NCBI GenBank assembly: GCA_902573385.1
Contig: CACGJS010000006.1
Span: 1-33,618 of the forward strand
Source: an uncultured Pelagibacteraceae bacterium
GTDB taxonomy: Bacteria; Pseudomonadota; Alphaproteobacteria; Pelagibacterales; Pelagibacteraceae
Direction: 5' to 3'
Length of the DNA stretch: 33,618 nucleotides
The notes below the pieces were generated by a model. That model had not been told where the DNA came from and searched no databases. It saw nothing but the letters and a program-made list of their open reading frames with translations. Below are positions 1-8,782 of the stretch, piece after piece (the stretch's first letter is position 1; each line of letters begins with the position of its first letter). A program made the position numbers and the translations under genes.

Positions 1-2
1 GA

Positions 3-95
3 GGAAAGTCAGTAGCAAAAATTTCAAATATAAGAGATAATTATTTACTAGATTTACTTTTAATGAGAAAAAAATACGAAAAAAAATTAAGGTAA
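3..95 (+). CDS. C-terminal fragment of an unidentified CDS truncated by the window start
   Basis: Open frame from the window edge translating GKSVAKISNIRDNYLLDLLLMRKKYEKKLR*, stopping 3 nt before the next ATG. Too short to assign. Confidence 0.5.
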   Translation, partial: GKSVAKISNIRDNYLLDLLLMRKKYEKKLR

Positions 96-98
96 AAA

Positions 99-494
99 AT
101 GATCAAACATAAAGGTGGATGTATTTGTGGCGAAGTTAAATTTACTGTTAATCTAGATGAAAAACCTAGAGTTTTTAATTGTCATTGTATTCATTGTAGA
201 AAAAAAGTTGGTGGAATGATTACTATAATTGATTTGAGGGAAGGCGCCATTGACATTGATAAAAGCAAATTAGGAATTTATGAACATACAGGTGGTAGTG
301 GAAAAATAATTAAAAAGCATTACTGTAAAAAATGCACAGCACCAGTCTTAACTTATGTTGCTAAATGGGATAAATTCTATTTATATGCTGGAATGTTAGA
401 TGACATCAGCATACTCAAAACTGCTAATAATATATGGTATGAAGACTCACACTTTCCATTCATGGAAATTAATGAAAGTAAAATCAAAGTATAG
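99..494 (+). CDS. GFA family (glutathione-dependent formaldehyde-activating enzyme / CENP-V-like) protein
   Basis: GGCICGEVKF and CHCIHCRKKVGG plus YCKKCTAP give the CxC/CxxC/CxxC zinc-site pattern of the GFA family. Confidence 0.85.
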   Translation: MIKHKGGCICGEVKFTVNLDEKPRVFNCHCIHCRKKVGGMITIIDLREGAIDIDKSKLGIYEHTGGSGKIIKKHYCKKCTAPVLTYVAKWDKFYLYAGMLDDISILKTANNIWYEDSHFPFMEINESKIKV

Positions 495-633
495 ATTGTT
501 TTAAAATTAATGTGGCAACTTGTTACACTTAGCAAAGTTGATTAATTTTTTTTACCGATTATATAATTTAAAATAATCTCTTATTACAGATTATTAATTT
601 ATTAACCAATATGTGCAGAAAGTTAAATTAAGC

Positions 634-1083
634 ATGACAAATATAATAAGAAAAATAGCTATTTTATTTACAACTTTTTTTTCAATAACTTTTTTAACCT
701 CTAATTCTTTTGCTGCTGATGCAACTGTAGAAATGTTAAATAAACAAGGAAAAGAAAGTATGGTTTTTTCAAAAAAAATTGTGAGAATAAATGTTGGAGA
801 AAAAGTTTTTTGGAAAGCAACTACTAAAGGCCACAACGTAGAGTTTATAAAAGGTGGAGTTCCTGAAGGAGTAGAAAAATTTAAATCTAAGTTTAATAAA
901 GATGTAGAATTTAAATTTGATATTCCTGGAATTTATGCTTATTGGTGTACACCACATAAGAGCATGGGTATGATTGGTTTTGTAGTTGTAGGTGAAAATA
1001 AATCAAACTTAGATGCAATAAAATCAATTAGATTTTCAGGTAAATCTAAAAAGATTGCTCCAGATTTAATTAATTCATTGTAA
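634..1083 (+). CDS. Secreted pseudoazurin-like cupredoxin
   Basis: Signal peptide MTNIIRKIAILFTTFFSITFLTSNSFAA; type I Cu ligands GHNVEF and WCTPHKSMGM (C-x2-H-x4-M). ATG at 634 gives a better signal peptide than the GTG at 613. Confidence 0.9.
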   Translation: MTNIIRKIAILFTTFFSITFLTSNSFAADATVEMLNKQGKESMVFSKKIVRINVGEKVFWKATTKGHNVEFIKGGVPEGVEKFKSKFNKDVEFKFDIPGIYAYWCTPHKSMGMIGFVVVGENKSNLDAIKSIRFSGKSKKIAPDLINSL

Positions 1084-1115
1084 GATAATTTTTCTGAATG
1101 GCCGCTCTTAGAAAT

Positions 1116-1904
1116 TTAATCATTTCGTTCTGTGTGGCCATCAACAGATATTACTTGTCCAGATACTTTACTCGAATCATCTGAAATTAGAAAAGAGCAC
1201 ATCTTTCCAATATCTTCTTCCAAGATCCATTTCTTCATTGAACTCATTGAAACAAAATCTTTTTCAATAATTTTTTTTGAGATTTTAGTAAATTTTGCTT
1301 TATCACTTATAACTCTTTTCATCCTATCTCCCATAATTGTACCAGGGCAGACTGCGTTAACTCGTATATTAAATTTTCCAAGTTCCATTGCTAAAGTTTT
1401 TGTAACTCCAATGATTGCCCATTTACTTGCTGCATATGGAGAGCGCAATGGGAAACCAAATATTCCTGCTGTTGATGAGATATTAACTATTGAACCATTT
1501 TTAGATTTTTTAAGTAGAGGAATAACTTTTTTTGTAAAATAAAAGTGACTATTAACATCTACATGTAAAGTATTTTCCCACTCTTTCGATTTTAACTTTT
1601 CAAGTGATCCTGTAGGACCAGCTATTCCAACATTATTAATTAAAGCATCAATTTTTTTTGTTTTCTTTTTAATTTTCTCAAAAAAATTAGAGACCTGATA
1701 TTCATTAGAAGCATCGCAAAGATAAGCGAATAATCTTTTATTTTTTAATGGGTGCTTTTTAAATTTAGTAAGAGATTTACTATTTATATCACAAAGATAA
1801 ACATAGGCTCCTCTAGCAAGACACACTTTTGCTGTTGCCAAACCAATTCCTGATGCTCCTGCTGAAATTATTATTTTTTTATTCTTTAAAGATTGGTTAG
1901 CCAT
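1116..1904 (-). CDS. SDR family oxidoreductase
   Basis: SAGASGIG Rossmann motif, NNVG, YAASK catalytic motif, VNAVCPG. Starts 3 nt after the proV-like stop, so probably co-transcribed. Confidence 0.9.
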   Translation of the reverse strand: MANQSLKNKKIIISAGASGIGLATAKVCLARGAYVYLCDINSKSLTKFKKHPLKNKRLFAYLCDASNEYQVSNFFEKIKKKTKKIDALINNVGIAGPTGSLEKLKSKEWENTLHVDVNSHFYFTKKVIPLLKKSKNGSIVNISSTAGIFGFPLRSPYAASKWAIIGVTKTLAMELGKFNIRVNAVCPGTIMGDRMKRVISDKAKFTKISKKIIEKDFVSMSSMKKWILEEDIGKMCSFLISDDSSKVSGQVISVDGHTERND

Positions 1905-1907
1905 TAA

Positions 1908-2933
1908 CTATGACTTTGTTAAAGATGATTGAAGCTCTTTATTAGTTATATATCCTTTAATATTTCCACTCTTATCAACTACTTCACAGTTAGCATTTGT
2001 ACATACTATTTGAGGTAAAAATTCTTCAATAAATTGATCTTCATAAACTTTAATTAAATTTGATTTATCAATACCATTTACTTCATTTGCTTTTTTCATA
2101 ATGATTTTTGCTTTTATAACTTTTGCTCTATTAACATCTTTAACAAAAGCTTTTACATAATCATCAGCTGGTTTCATGATAATATCAACTGGAGTTCCAA
2201 CCTGTACTAATTTTCCAGCATTTAATATTCCAATATGATCTCCAAGTCTTAAAGACTCATCTAAATCATGAGTAATAAATACGATTGTTTTTTTTAATTC
2301 TGATTGAAGATCAATTAATTGTTTTTGCATATCACTTCTAATTAAAGGATCTAAAGCACTAAATGCTTCATCCATTAACATGATGTCAGAATTTGTAGCT
2401 AAGGCTCTTGCTAAACCCACACGCTGTTGCATTCCACCAGATAGTTGATTTGGAAATTGATTTTCAAAACCATTAAGACCAACAGCTTCAATCTTTTCCA
2501 TAGCAATTTTATCTCTTTCACTTTCTGATTTACCTTGCATCTCCAAACCATAACCTACATTCTGCATAACTGTTTTATGAGGAAACAAACCAAATCTTTG
2601 AAAAACCATACTCATTTTATGTCTCCTAAAATTTATTAATTGTTCCGGATTAAAGCTCATCACGTTATCACCATCTATAAGGATATCTCCTTCAGTTGGG
2701 TCAATTAGTCTATTTAAATGTCTAATTAGAGTAGATTTTCCAGAACCAGACAAACCCATACAAACAAATGTTTCACCCTCTTCAATTTTTAAAGAAACAT
2801 TATCTAAACCGACAGTGTGACCTGTTTGTTCTAGAACTTCATCTTTAGTTGCTCCATCTCTGACCATTTGCATTACAGAACCTGGCTTATTACCAAAAAT
2901 TTTATAAATGTTATTTATTTCTATTTTAGACAT
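1908..2933 (-). CDS. proV: Glycine betaine/proline-type ABC transporter ATP-binding protein
   Basis: Walker A GLSGSGKST, signature LSGGMQQRVGLARAL, Walker B LMDEAFSALDP, C-terminal CBS-like tail; N-terminus typical of ProV/OpuAA. Confidence 0.93.
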   Translation of the reverse strand: MSKIEINNIYKIFGNKPGSVMQMVRDGATKDEVLEQTGHTVGLDNVSLKIEEGETFVCMGLSGSGKSTLIRHLNRLIDPTEGDILIDGDNVMSFNPEQLINFRRHKMSMVFQRFGLFPHKTVMQNVGYGLEMQGKSESERDKIAMEKIEAVGLNGFENQFPNQLSGGMQQRVGLARALATNSDIMLMDEAFSALDPLIRSDMQKQLIDLQSELKKTIVFITHDLDESLRLGDHIGILNAGKLVQVGTPVDIIMKPADDYVKAFVKDVNRAKVIKAKIIMKKANEVNGIDKSNLIKVYEDQFIEEFLPQIVCTNANCEVVDKSGNIKGYITNKELQSSLTKS

Positions 2934-3958
2934 TATTTTTTTTCTTTTTTTGCAGGGGCGCTTCTTTCTTGAAGTGTTTCTCCATAAGATTGAGTTATTC
3001 TATCTAATACAATTGCCAATAATACAATTGCAATTCCTGCTTCAGCAGCTCTACCTACATTTAATTGTTGAAGACCTAAAAGAACTTCATCTCCAAGACC
3101 TCTTGTTCCAATCATTGATGCTATTACCACCATTGATAAAGCCATCATTGTACATTGGTTGATTCCTTGCATGATATTAGGAAGTGCTAAAGGAATTTGA
3201 ACTCCCCATAATTTTTGTTTTTTACTTGCTCCAAAAGCATCAGCAGCTTCAATAACTTCAGTGTCAACTAACCTGATACCTAGATCAGTCAATCTAACTA
3301 AGGGTGGTACAGCATAAATAAAAGTGGCAATAATGGCCGGCACTGCTCCTAAACCAAAAAGCATTATACCAGGAATCAGATATACAAATGCAGGGATAGT
3401 TTGCATTAAATCTAGTATCGGAAGAATTTTATTTCTTATTCTTTCTGCCCTGGACATCAAAATTCCAATTGGAAGACCAAAAATCAGACATAAAAAAATA
3501 CTAATTACCATTATAGCAGTTGTTTCAATTGCTTTTTGCCAAAATATTGGATGTAAAAAACCAATAAAGAAAGTACAAACCCCAACAAAAACAGTTGTGC
3601 CTATTTTTCTTCCACTAGCAAAATAAGCTATTACAACAACACCTAAAACTACAGCGGGCCAAGGAGCCTGAATTAAAAAATTTTTTAACGAAATTAATAA
3701 AAAAAGTAAAAAATTATTTATAGCTTCAAAAATATAACCATAGTTTTCATTAAGATTTTTAAAACCAATATTAATCCACTTCATCAAAGGAAGGTCTAAC
3801 CATTTTGGCCATTTTTGAAGCCAAGAGAAGTCATTAAGTAGTTCACCAACGTTATCAGGTTTTCTTTTAGATGAGCTATAACTAATTATCAATAACCAGA
3901 TAAAAGTTATTAAAAGACCAATGTTAAAAAATAGTTTTTTATCTTTTTTTATATTCAT
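2933..3958 (-). CDS. proW: Glycine betaine/proline-type ABC transporter permease
   Basis: Multi-pass hydrophobic protein with the BPD permease EAADAFGASKKQKLWGVQIPLALPNIMQGINQ motif; overlaps proV by 1 nt. Confidence 0.92.
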   Translation of the reverse strand: MNIKKDKKLFFNIGLLITFIWLLIISYSSSKRKPDNVGELLNDFSWLQKWPKWLDLPLMKWINIGFKNLNENYGYIFEAINNFLLFLLISLKNFLIQAPWPAVVLGVVVIAYFASGRKIGTTVFVGVCTFFIGFLHPIFWQKAIETTAIMVISIFLCLIFGLPIGILMSRAERIRNKILPILDLMQTIPAFVYLIPGIMLFGLGAVPAIIATFIYAVPPLVRLTDLGIRLVDTEVIEAADAFGASKKQKLWGVQIPLALPNIMQGINQCTMMALSMVVIASMIGTRGLGDEVLLGLQQLNVGRAAEAGIAIVLLAIVLDRITQSYGETLQERSAPAKKEKK

Positions 3959-3982
3959 CTAATTATAATTGAAATTTTTAAA

Positions 3983-4006
3983 GAAAGAGCCCCGAAGGGC
4001 TCTTTC
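3983..4006 (-). terminator. Intra-operon hairpin between proX- and proW-like genes (partial terminator/attenuator or 3'-end stabiliser)
   Basis: On the minus strand: GAAAGAGCCC-TTCG-GGGCTCTTTC, a perfect 10-bp stem with a UUCG tetraloop closed by C-G, followed by TTTAAAAATTTC. Confidence 0.8.
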
Positions 4007-4030
4007 GAAATATTTGTTTAATTTATTGGA

Positions 4031-5050
4031 TTATAAAGCAGCGCTAACTTTTTTAGCGACATCTGCAGGCACCCAACTTTTCCACATGCTTTCAGTTTTT
4101 AAAAACTCTTTAGCAGTTAATTCCATATCACCATCTGACTCATCTTCGTAGAAGGCTAACATTTTATTAACTGTAGCAGTAGGAACTGTATATTTTTCTA
4201 AAAATGCTGTTTCTTTTGGATGAGCTTTTGCCCAATCAGTTAAAACAGATTTTGTTAGAGCCATATCTCTATATTCACACGCACAGCTTTTTTTGTATGC
4301 ATCTGGTCCATTTGCTTTAATATCTTCAACAACAACAGACATTTTATTCCAACAGTCTGAATCAAACTTAGGTTCAGTAAGTCTAACAAGATCAACTTTT
4401 CCCATTAAGCCTGTAGGTGCCCAGTAGTATGTAAAAATAGGTTTTTTCTTAGCGAAAGCGCCGGCTATTGCAGCATCTAAAGCTCCACCCGAACCTGGAT
4501 CAAAATTTGTATAGAATTTGTCTAAACCATACTCTTTTTGTTTTACTAAGTTCACAGTGTAACAAGTCCAACCTGAAATACAGCTAGTCATTCTACCTTT
4601 TGAAGGATCTTCAGGATCTTTAAATAGTGCAGCTATTTTTGGATCTTTCATATCTTCAACAGATTTTAAATTGTACTTATCAGCAGTAGTTTTATCCACG
4701 TAGAAAGCTTGTTGAGAGTCTGGTGTGTTCACACCAATATTTTTGATAGTACCAGCTTTTTCATGTGGCTCGTAGTTAGCAATAATATTGTCGTACCAAA
4801 CTTCAGTAATTACATCTAATTGACCATCATAATGTGCAGCCATAATTGGTGTAGTACTTCCTTTTGTTACTTCAACTTGGCAACCATATCCTTTTTCAAG
4901 AATAAAAGTTGATATAGCAGTGTGAATATTAGCACTACTCCAGTCGAAATCTCCCAATCTTGCTTTACAAGCTGCATTTGCACTAGTTCCTACTAATGAC
5001 AATGTAGATATAAAGAAAGCCGAAAGTATTAATCTTTTTAAAAACTTCAT
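4031..5050 (-). CDS. proX: Glycine betaine-type ABC transporter periplasmic substrate-binding protein
   Basis: Signal peptide MKFLKRLILSAFFISTLSLVGTSANA; OpuAC-type sequence (DFDWSSANIHTAIS, EVWYDNI, YYWAPTGLMGKVDLVRL); SD-like AGGGAGAT upstream; first gene of a proXWV order. Confidence 0.92.
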   Translation of the reverse strand: MKFLKRLILSAFFISTLSLVGTSANAACKARLGDFDWSSANIHTAISTFILEKGYGCQVEVTKGSTTPIMAAHYDGQLDVITEVWYDNIIANYEPHEKAGTIKNIGVNTPDSQQAFYVDKTTADKYNLKSVEDMKDPKIAALFKDPEDPSKGRMTSCISGWTCYTVNLVKQKEYGLDKFYTNFDPGSGGALDAAIAGAFAKKKPIFTYYWAPTGLMGKVDLVRLTEPKFDSDCWNKMSVVVEDIKANGPDAYKKSCACEYRDMALTKSVLTDWAKAHPKETAFLEKYTVPTATVNKMLAFYEDESDGDMELTAKEFLKTESMWKSWVPADVAKKVSAAL

Positions 5051-5179
5051 ATGATCTCCCTTAAGTTAAGTTTTAATCCCGATAGTTAATAATGTATGAG
5101 TTAAAAATACAAGTTACTTTTTCATTAATACAACTATAAAGTGCATTGAAAAGACAATAAAACTAAATAAATATTAGAA

Positions 5180-6304
5180 ATGTTAACTATTAAAAAAGTA
5201 GAAAAAGATAAATTAAATCTTAATATTGAATGGAGCGATGGAGAAAAAAGTAATTTTAATTATTTTTGGTTAAGAGATAATTGTCCTACAGCCCACGATA
5301 AGGACTCCAATCATAGAATGTACAATATTCTTGAAGCATCAAAAGATTTAACAGCTAAAGAATCCATAATAAATGAAGAAGGTAAATTGGTAGTGAAATG
5401 GAGTGAAGGGAATCATACAAGTTATTATGATCCAAAATGGCTTAGAGAAAATTGTTATACATTAAAAAATAAACAAAAATTTATTTCACCTTATGAGCTT
5501 TGGGATAGTTCTCTACAAAGTAATTTAAAATCAATTGAAATTGAACATGATGAGATTGTTAATTCAGAAGAGGGATTAATTAATTGGTTAGAATTATTGC
5601 ATCATAAAGGAATAGCAATAGTAAAAAATGCTCCAATCGAAAAAAATTCAGGTTTTAAAGTTTTAAATAGAATTAGTCATACAAGAGAGACTTTTTTTAA
5701 AACTCCATTCGAAGTAATTAATATTCCAAAACCAAATAATTCCGCATATACAGCTCATGCTTTGAGAAATCACATGGATTTACCTTGGTTTGAAAATCCA
5801 CCAGGATATCAATTTTTACATTGTTTGGTAAATTCTGCAAAAGGAGGAAACTCTTCAGCAGTAGATGCCTTTGCAGTTGCAAATTATTTAAGAAAAAATG
5901 AAAAAGATGTTTTTGATACTTTGGTTGATACTCCATTAAAGTTTAGAGACAAAGATTATACTCAAGAAGCTATTAGAAGCTTTTATGGACCTGCGATTTC
6001 ATTAACAAAGGATGGTGATTTTAATGACATTAGATATAGTATTGCAACATTAGACGCACTGGATTGTCATCCTGATAAGATGGATGCTATTTATAAAGCT
6101 CACCATCGATTTGGTAATCTTTTACACGACGAAAAATATCAAATTGAATTTAGATTAGAACCAGGTGATATATTTTCATTTAATAATAGAAGACTTTTAC
6201 ATGGTAGGACGGAATTTGATCCGAATTCAGGCCATAGACATTTACAGGGTTATTATATTGATAGAGATGAAATTATTGGAAGACTAAATTATTTGAAAAA
6301 ATAA
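5180..6304 (+). CDS. Gamma-butyrobetaine dioxygenase-like (TauD/BBOX family) 2-oxoglutarate/Fe(II) oxygenase
   Basis: N-terminal DUF971-like WLRDNC and WLRENC, HxD in NHMDLPWFENPPGYQFLHCL, distal H/R in FNNRRLLHGRTEFDPNSGHRHLQGYYIDRDE, characteristic of the BBOX/TMLH family. Confidence 0.85.
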   Translation: MLTIKKVEKDKLNLNIEWSDGEKSNFNYFWLRDNCPTAHDKDSNHRMYNILEASKDLTAKESIINEEGKLVVKWSEGNHTSYYDPKWLRENCYTLKNKQKFISPYELWDSSLQSNLKSIEIEHDEIVNSEEGLINWLELLHHKGIAIVKNAPIEKNSGFKVLNRISHTRETFFKTPFEVINIPKPNNSAYTAHALRNHMDLPWFENPPGYQFLHCLVNSAKGGNSSAVDAFAVANYLRKNEKDVFDTLVDTPLKFRDKDYTQEAIRSFYGPAISLTKDGDFNDIRYSIATLDALDCHPDKMDAIYKAHHRFGNLLHDEKYQIEFRLEPGDIFSFNNRRLLHGRTEFDPNSGHRHLQGYYIDRDEIIGRLNYLKK

Positions 6305-6306
6305 TT

Positions 6307-6948
6307 TTATAGATTCTCAAATATTAAATTATTGTTTTTATTATATTTATTAAATTCAGATTTTGATTTTATTGTGTAATAATACTTTTTAATTTTTAAA
6401 TTTTGAATACTTCTACTTTTTAAATAAGATTTATCTAATATTAAATAATTGATATTTTTATTATTTAATTTTTGAGTTATTTTTTTAATACTAGTTGGTG
6501 GCGAAAAAGACAATCCTATTTTTGTATTTTTTTTAATCTTTTGTAAATTGTAAATATTTTCATGCTTAAAGGAAATAAAGACACTTTTTGTAAACTTTGC
6601 TGTTTCCTTTAAAAGTTTTTTTAGAAGAGATTTTGAAAATTTTGGTTTAATTTCAATGAATAGTGGATACTTGTTTTTTGAGGAATTTAATAAGTCTTTT
6701 AGTAATGGAATTGGCTTATTAAATTTAGAGCTAATTTCATTAATCTTTGAATAATTAAGATTTTTTATACTTAGATTTTTTTTAAAAATTCTTTTTAAAG
6801 TAAAATCATGGAAACAAACAAATTCACTATCTTTAGTTGCATGGATGTCTGTTTCAATCCCATACCCTTTTTTAAAAGATTCTTTAAAAGATTTTAAAAG
6901 ATTTTCTTTAAATCTTTTATTTACAATTCCTCTATGGATTAAATGCAT
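6307..6948 (-). CDS. Glycerophosphodiester phosphodiesterase (GDPD) family protein
   Basis: HRG near the N-terminus, GIETDIHATKDSEFVCFHD, PLFIEIKPK; GDPD TIM-barrel catalytic motifs. Confidence 0.8.
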   Translation of the reverse strand: MHLIHRGIVNKRFKENLLKSFKESFKKGYGIETDIHATKDSEFVCFHDFTLKRIFKKNLSIKNLNYSKINEISSKFNKPIPLLKDLLNSSKNKYPLFIEIKPKFSKSLLKKLLKETAKFTKSVFISFKHENIYNLQKIKKNTKIGLSFSPPTSIKKITQKLNNKNINYLILDKSYLKSRSIQNLKIKKYYYTIKSKSEFNKYNKNNNLIFENL

Positions 6949-6949
6949 A

Positions 6950-7327
6950 TTAATTATTTAGTTTAGTAAATGTACAAATTTTATTTCCATCAAGGTCTCT
7001 AATATAACAATAATAATCACTTGATCTTACTCCTGGAGATCCTTCATCTTTTCCACCAATTTTAATTCCAAGATTATAAAACTTATCAACAATTTCTTTT
7101 GACTCTACTATAAATGAAATCTGTGTACCGTTTCCATAAGTTGCCATTAATTTGTTAGCTGGCTTTGTTATATAAAATTCTATATCTTTAGATTTTTGTT
7201 TTGACGAATATCCTGCATATTTTTCATTGGTTACAGTTCTTTTTAAATCTATCACTTCAAGTAAAATATCATAAAATTTAATAGCTTTATCCAGATCATT
7301 AGTTCCGACCATTACAAATCCAATCAT
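6950..7327 (-). CDS. VOC superfamily (glyoxalase/bleomycin-resistance-like) protein
   Basis: MIGFVMVGTNDLDKAIKFYD N-terminus, FYNLGIKIGGKDEGSPGVRSSDYYCYIRDLDGNKICTF; typical VOC fold sequence. Confidence 0.85.
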   Translation of the reverse strand: MIGFVMVGTNDLDKAIKFYDILLEVIDLKRTVTNEKYAGYSSKQKSKDIEFYITKPANKLMATYGNGTQISFIVESKEIVDKFYNLGIKIGGKDEGSPGVRSSDYYCYIRDLDGNKICTFTKLNN

Positions 7328-7330
7328 AGA

Positions 7331-8764
7331 TTATTTCCAACCTGTGACTGTCTTTACTTCAAGGTATTCTTCAAGACCCCACACTCCACCTTCACGTCCA
7401 TTTCCTGATTGTCTAAAACCACCAAAAGGTGTTCCTGGATCTGCGGCATTACCGTTAATATAAACACATCCTGATTTAAGTTTTTTTGCAACTCTATGAG
7501 CTTTTTCTTTATCTTCAGTTTGTAAATAATTTCCTAAACCATATTCAGTATTATTAGTAATTTTTATTGCTTCTTCTTCTGTCTCAAAAGGAATAATTGA
7601 TAGAACAGGACCAAAAATTTCTTTTTTTGCTATTTCCATATTGTTTGTAACATTTGTAAAAATAGTTGGTTTAATAAAATAACCTTTATTAAGATTTTTT
7701 GGTAGATCTGGTCCACCTGCTGCTAGAGTAGCGCCTTCTTCTATGCCATTTTTAATTAGATTAATAATTTTATCATATTGTGTTTTTGAAACCACAGGTC
7801 CAATATGATCTCCTTTTTTTGAAGCTATATCTACTTTTATCAGATTTGCTTCCTCAACTGCTTCTTTAATAGCTCTTTGATAAATAGATTTTTCAACCAA
7901 CATTCTTGTTGGTGCATCACATGACTGTCCAGAATTACTCATAACATTTCTAATTCCATCTCTAATAGCATTAGGATATGAGTCTGCAAAAACAATATTT
8001 CCACCTTTGCCTCCTAATTCCAAACAAACCCTTTTAATTGTTTCAGCTGCATTTTTAGAGATTAATTTTCCAGCTCTTGTTGATCCAGTAAAAGAAACCA
8101 TATCAATATCAGGATGACCGGATATATGTGTCCCAACTCCAGCTCCATCACCATTAATTAAATTAAAAACACCTTTTGGAAAACCAACTTCATCAATCAT
8201 TTCAGCAAATAACATTCCCGAAATAGGAGCAATTTCTGAGGGTTTTAAAATCATTGTACATCCTGTTGCTAATGAAGGAATAACTTTTAAAGCGATTTGA
8301 TTAATAGGCCAGTTCCAAGGTGTAATTAATCCACAAACTCCAATTGGTTCATAATAAATATGGTTATTTGATTTTTTATCAAAATGTTCATCAAATTTAA
8401 AATCTTTAAGTCTTAAAATGAAATCTTCTAAATGTGATTGACCTGATGCAGTTTGTGCATCACTTGCCCAATCCATAGGCGCACCCATTTCTAATGAAAT
8501 AGCCTCAGCCATTTCTCTAAATCTTTTTTTATAAATAGAAAGTAATTTTTCTAGATAGCGTAATCGATCTTCTTTGGTAGTTTCTTTCCATGTTTCAAAG
8601 GCATCTTTAGCAGATTTTACTGCAGTATTCGTATCTTCTTTAGAACCTAAAGAAATAACTGCACATGGATCTTCATTAGATGGGTTGATGACTTTAAAAT
8701 CATTTGGTTTGTTTGGTTTAACCCATTGACCATTAATATAAAATTTTCTCTTATCTAACATCAA
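7331..8764 (-). CDS. NAD(P)-dependent aldehyde dehydrogenase
   Basis: ITPWNWPINQ, SFTGSTRAG, CLELGGKGG catalytic Glu, NSGQSCDAPTRM catalytic Cys, EIFGPVLS. Confidence 0.95.
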   Translation of the reverse strand: MMLDKRKFYINGQWVKPNKPNDFKVINPSNEDPCAVISLGSKEDTNTAVKSAKDAFETWKETTKEDRLRYLEKLLSIYKKRFREMAEAISLEMGAPMDWASDAQTASGQSHLEDFILRLKDFKFDEHFDKKSNNHIYYEPIGVCGLITPWNWPINQIALKVIPSLATGCTMILKPSEIAPISGMLFAEMIDEVGFPKGVFNLINGDGAGVGTHISGHPDIDMVSFTGSTRAGKLISKNAAETIKRVCLELGGKGGNIVFADSYPNAIRDGIRNVMSNSGQSCDAPTRMLVEKSIYQRAIKEAVEEANLIKVDIASKKGDHIGPVVSKTQYDKIINLIKNGIEEGATLAAGGPDLPKNLNKGYFIKPTIFTNVTNNMEIAKKEIFGPVLSIIPFETEEEAIKITNNTEYGLGNYLQTEDKEKAHRVAKKLKSGCVYINGNAADPGTPFGGFRQSGNGREGGVWGLEEYLEVKTVTGWK

Positions 8765-8782
8765 AGTATTTTATCATAATAA

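Noticed and set aside
594-957. Minus-strand ORFs 594..836 and 769..957 opposite the cupredoxin gene
   Set aside because: Antisense to a confidently identified pseudoazurin-like gene; low-complexity translations with no recognisable motifs.
1132-4151. Plus-strand ORFs at 1132..1542, 2908..3162, 3324..3626 and 3969..4151
   Set aside because: Shadow ORFs opposite the SDR and ProV/W/X-like genes; 3969..4151 also spans the hairpin.
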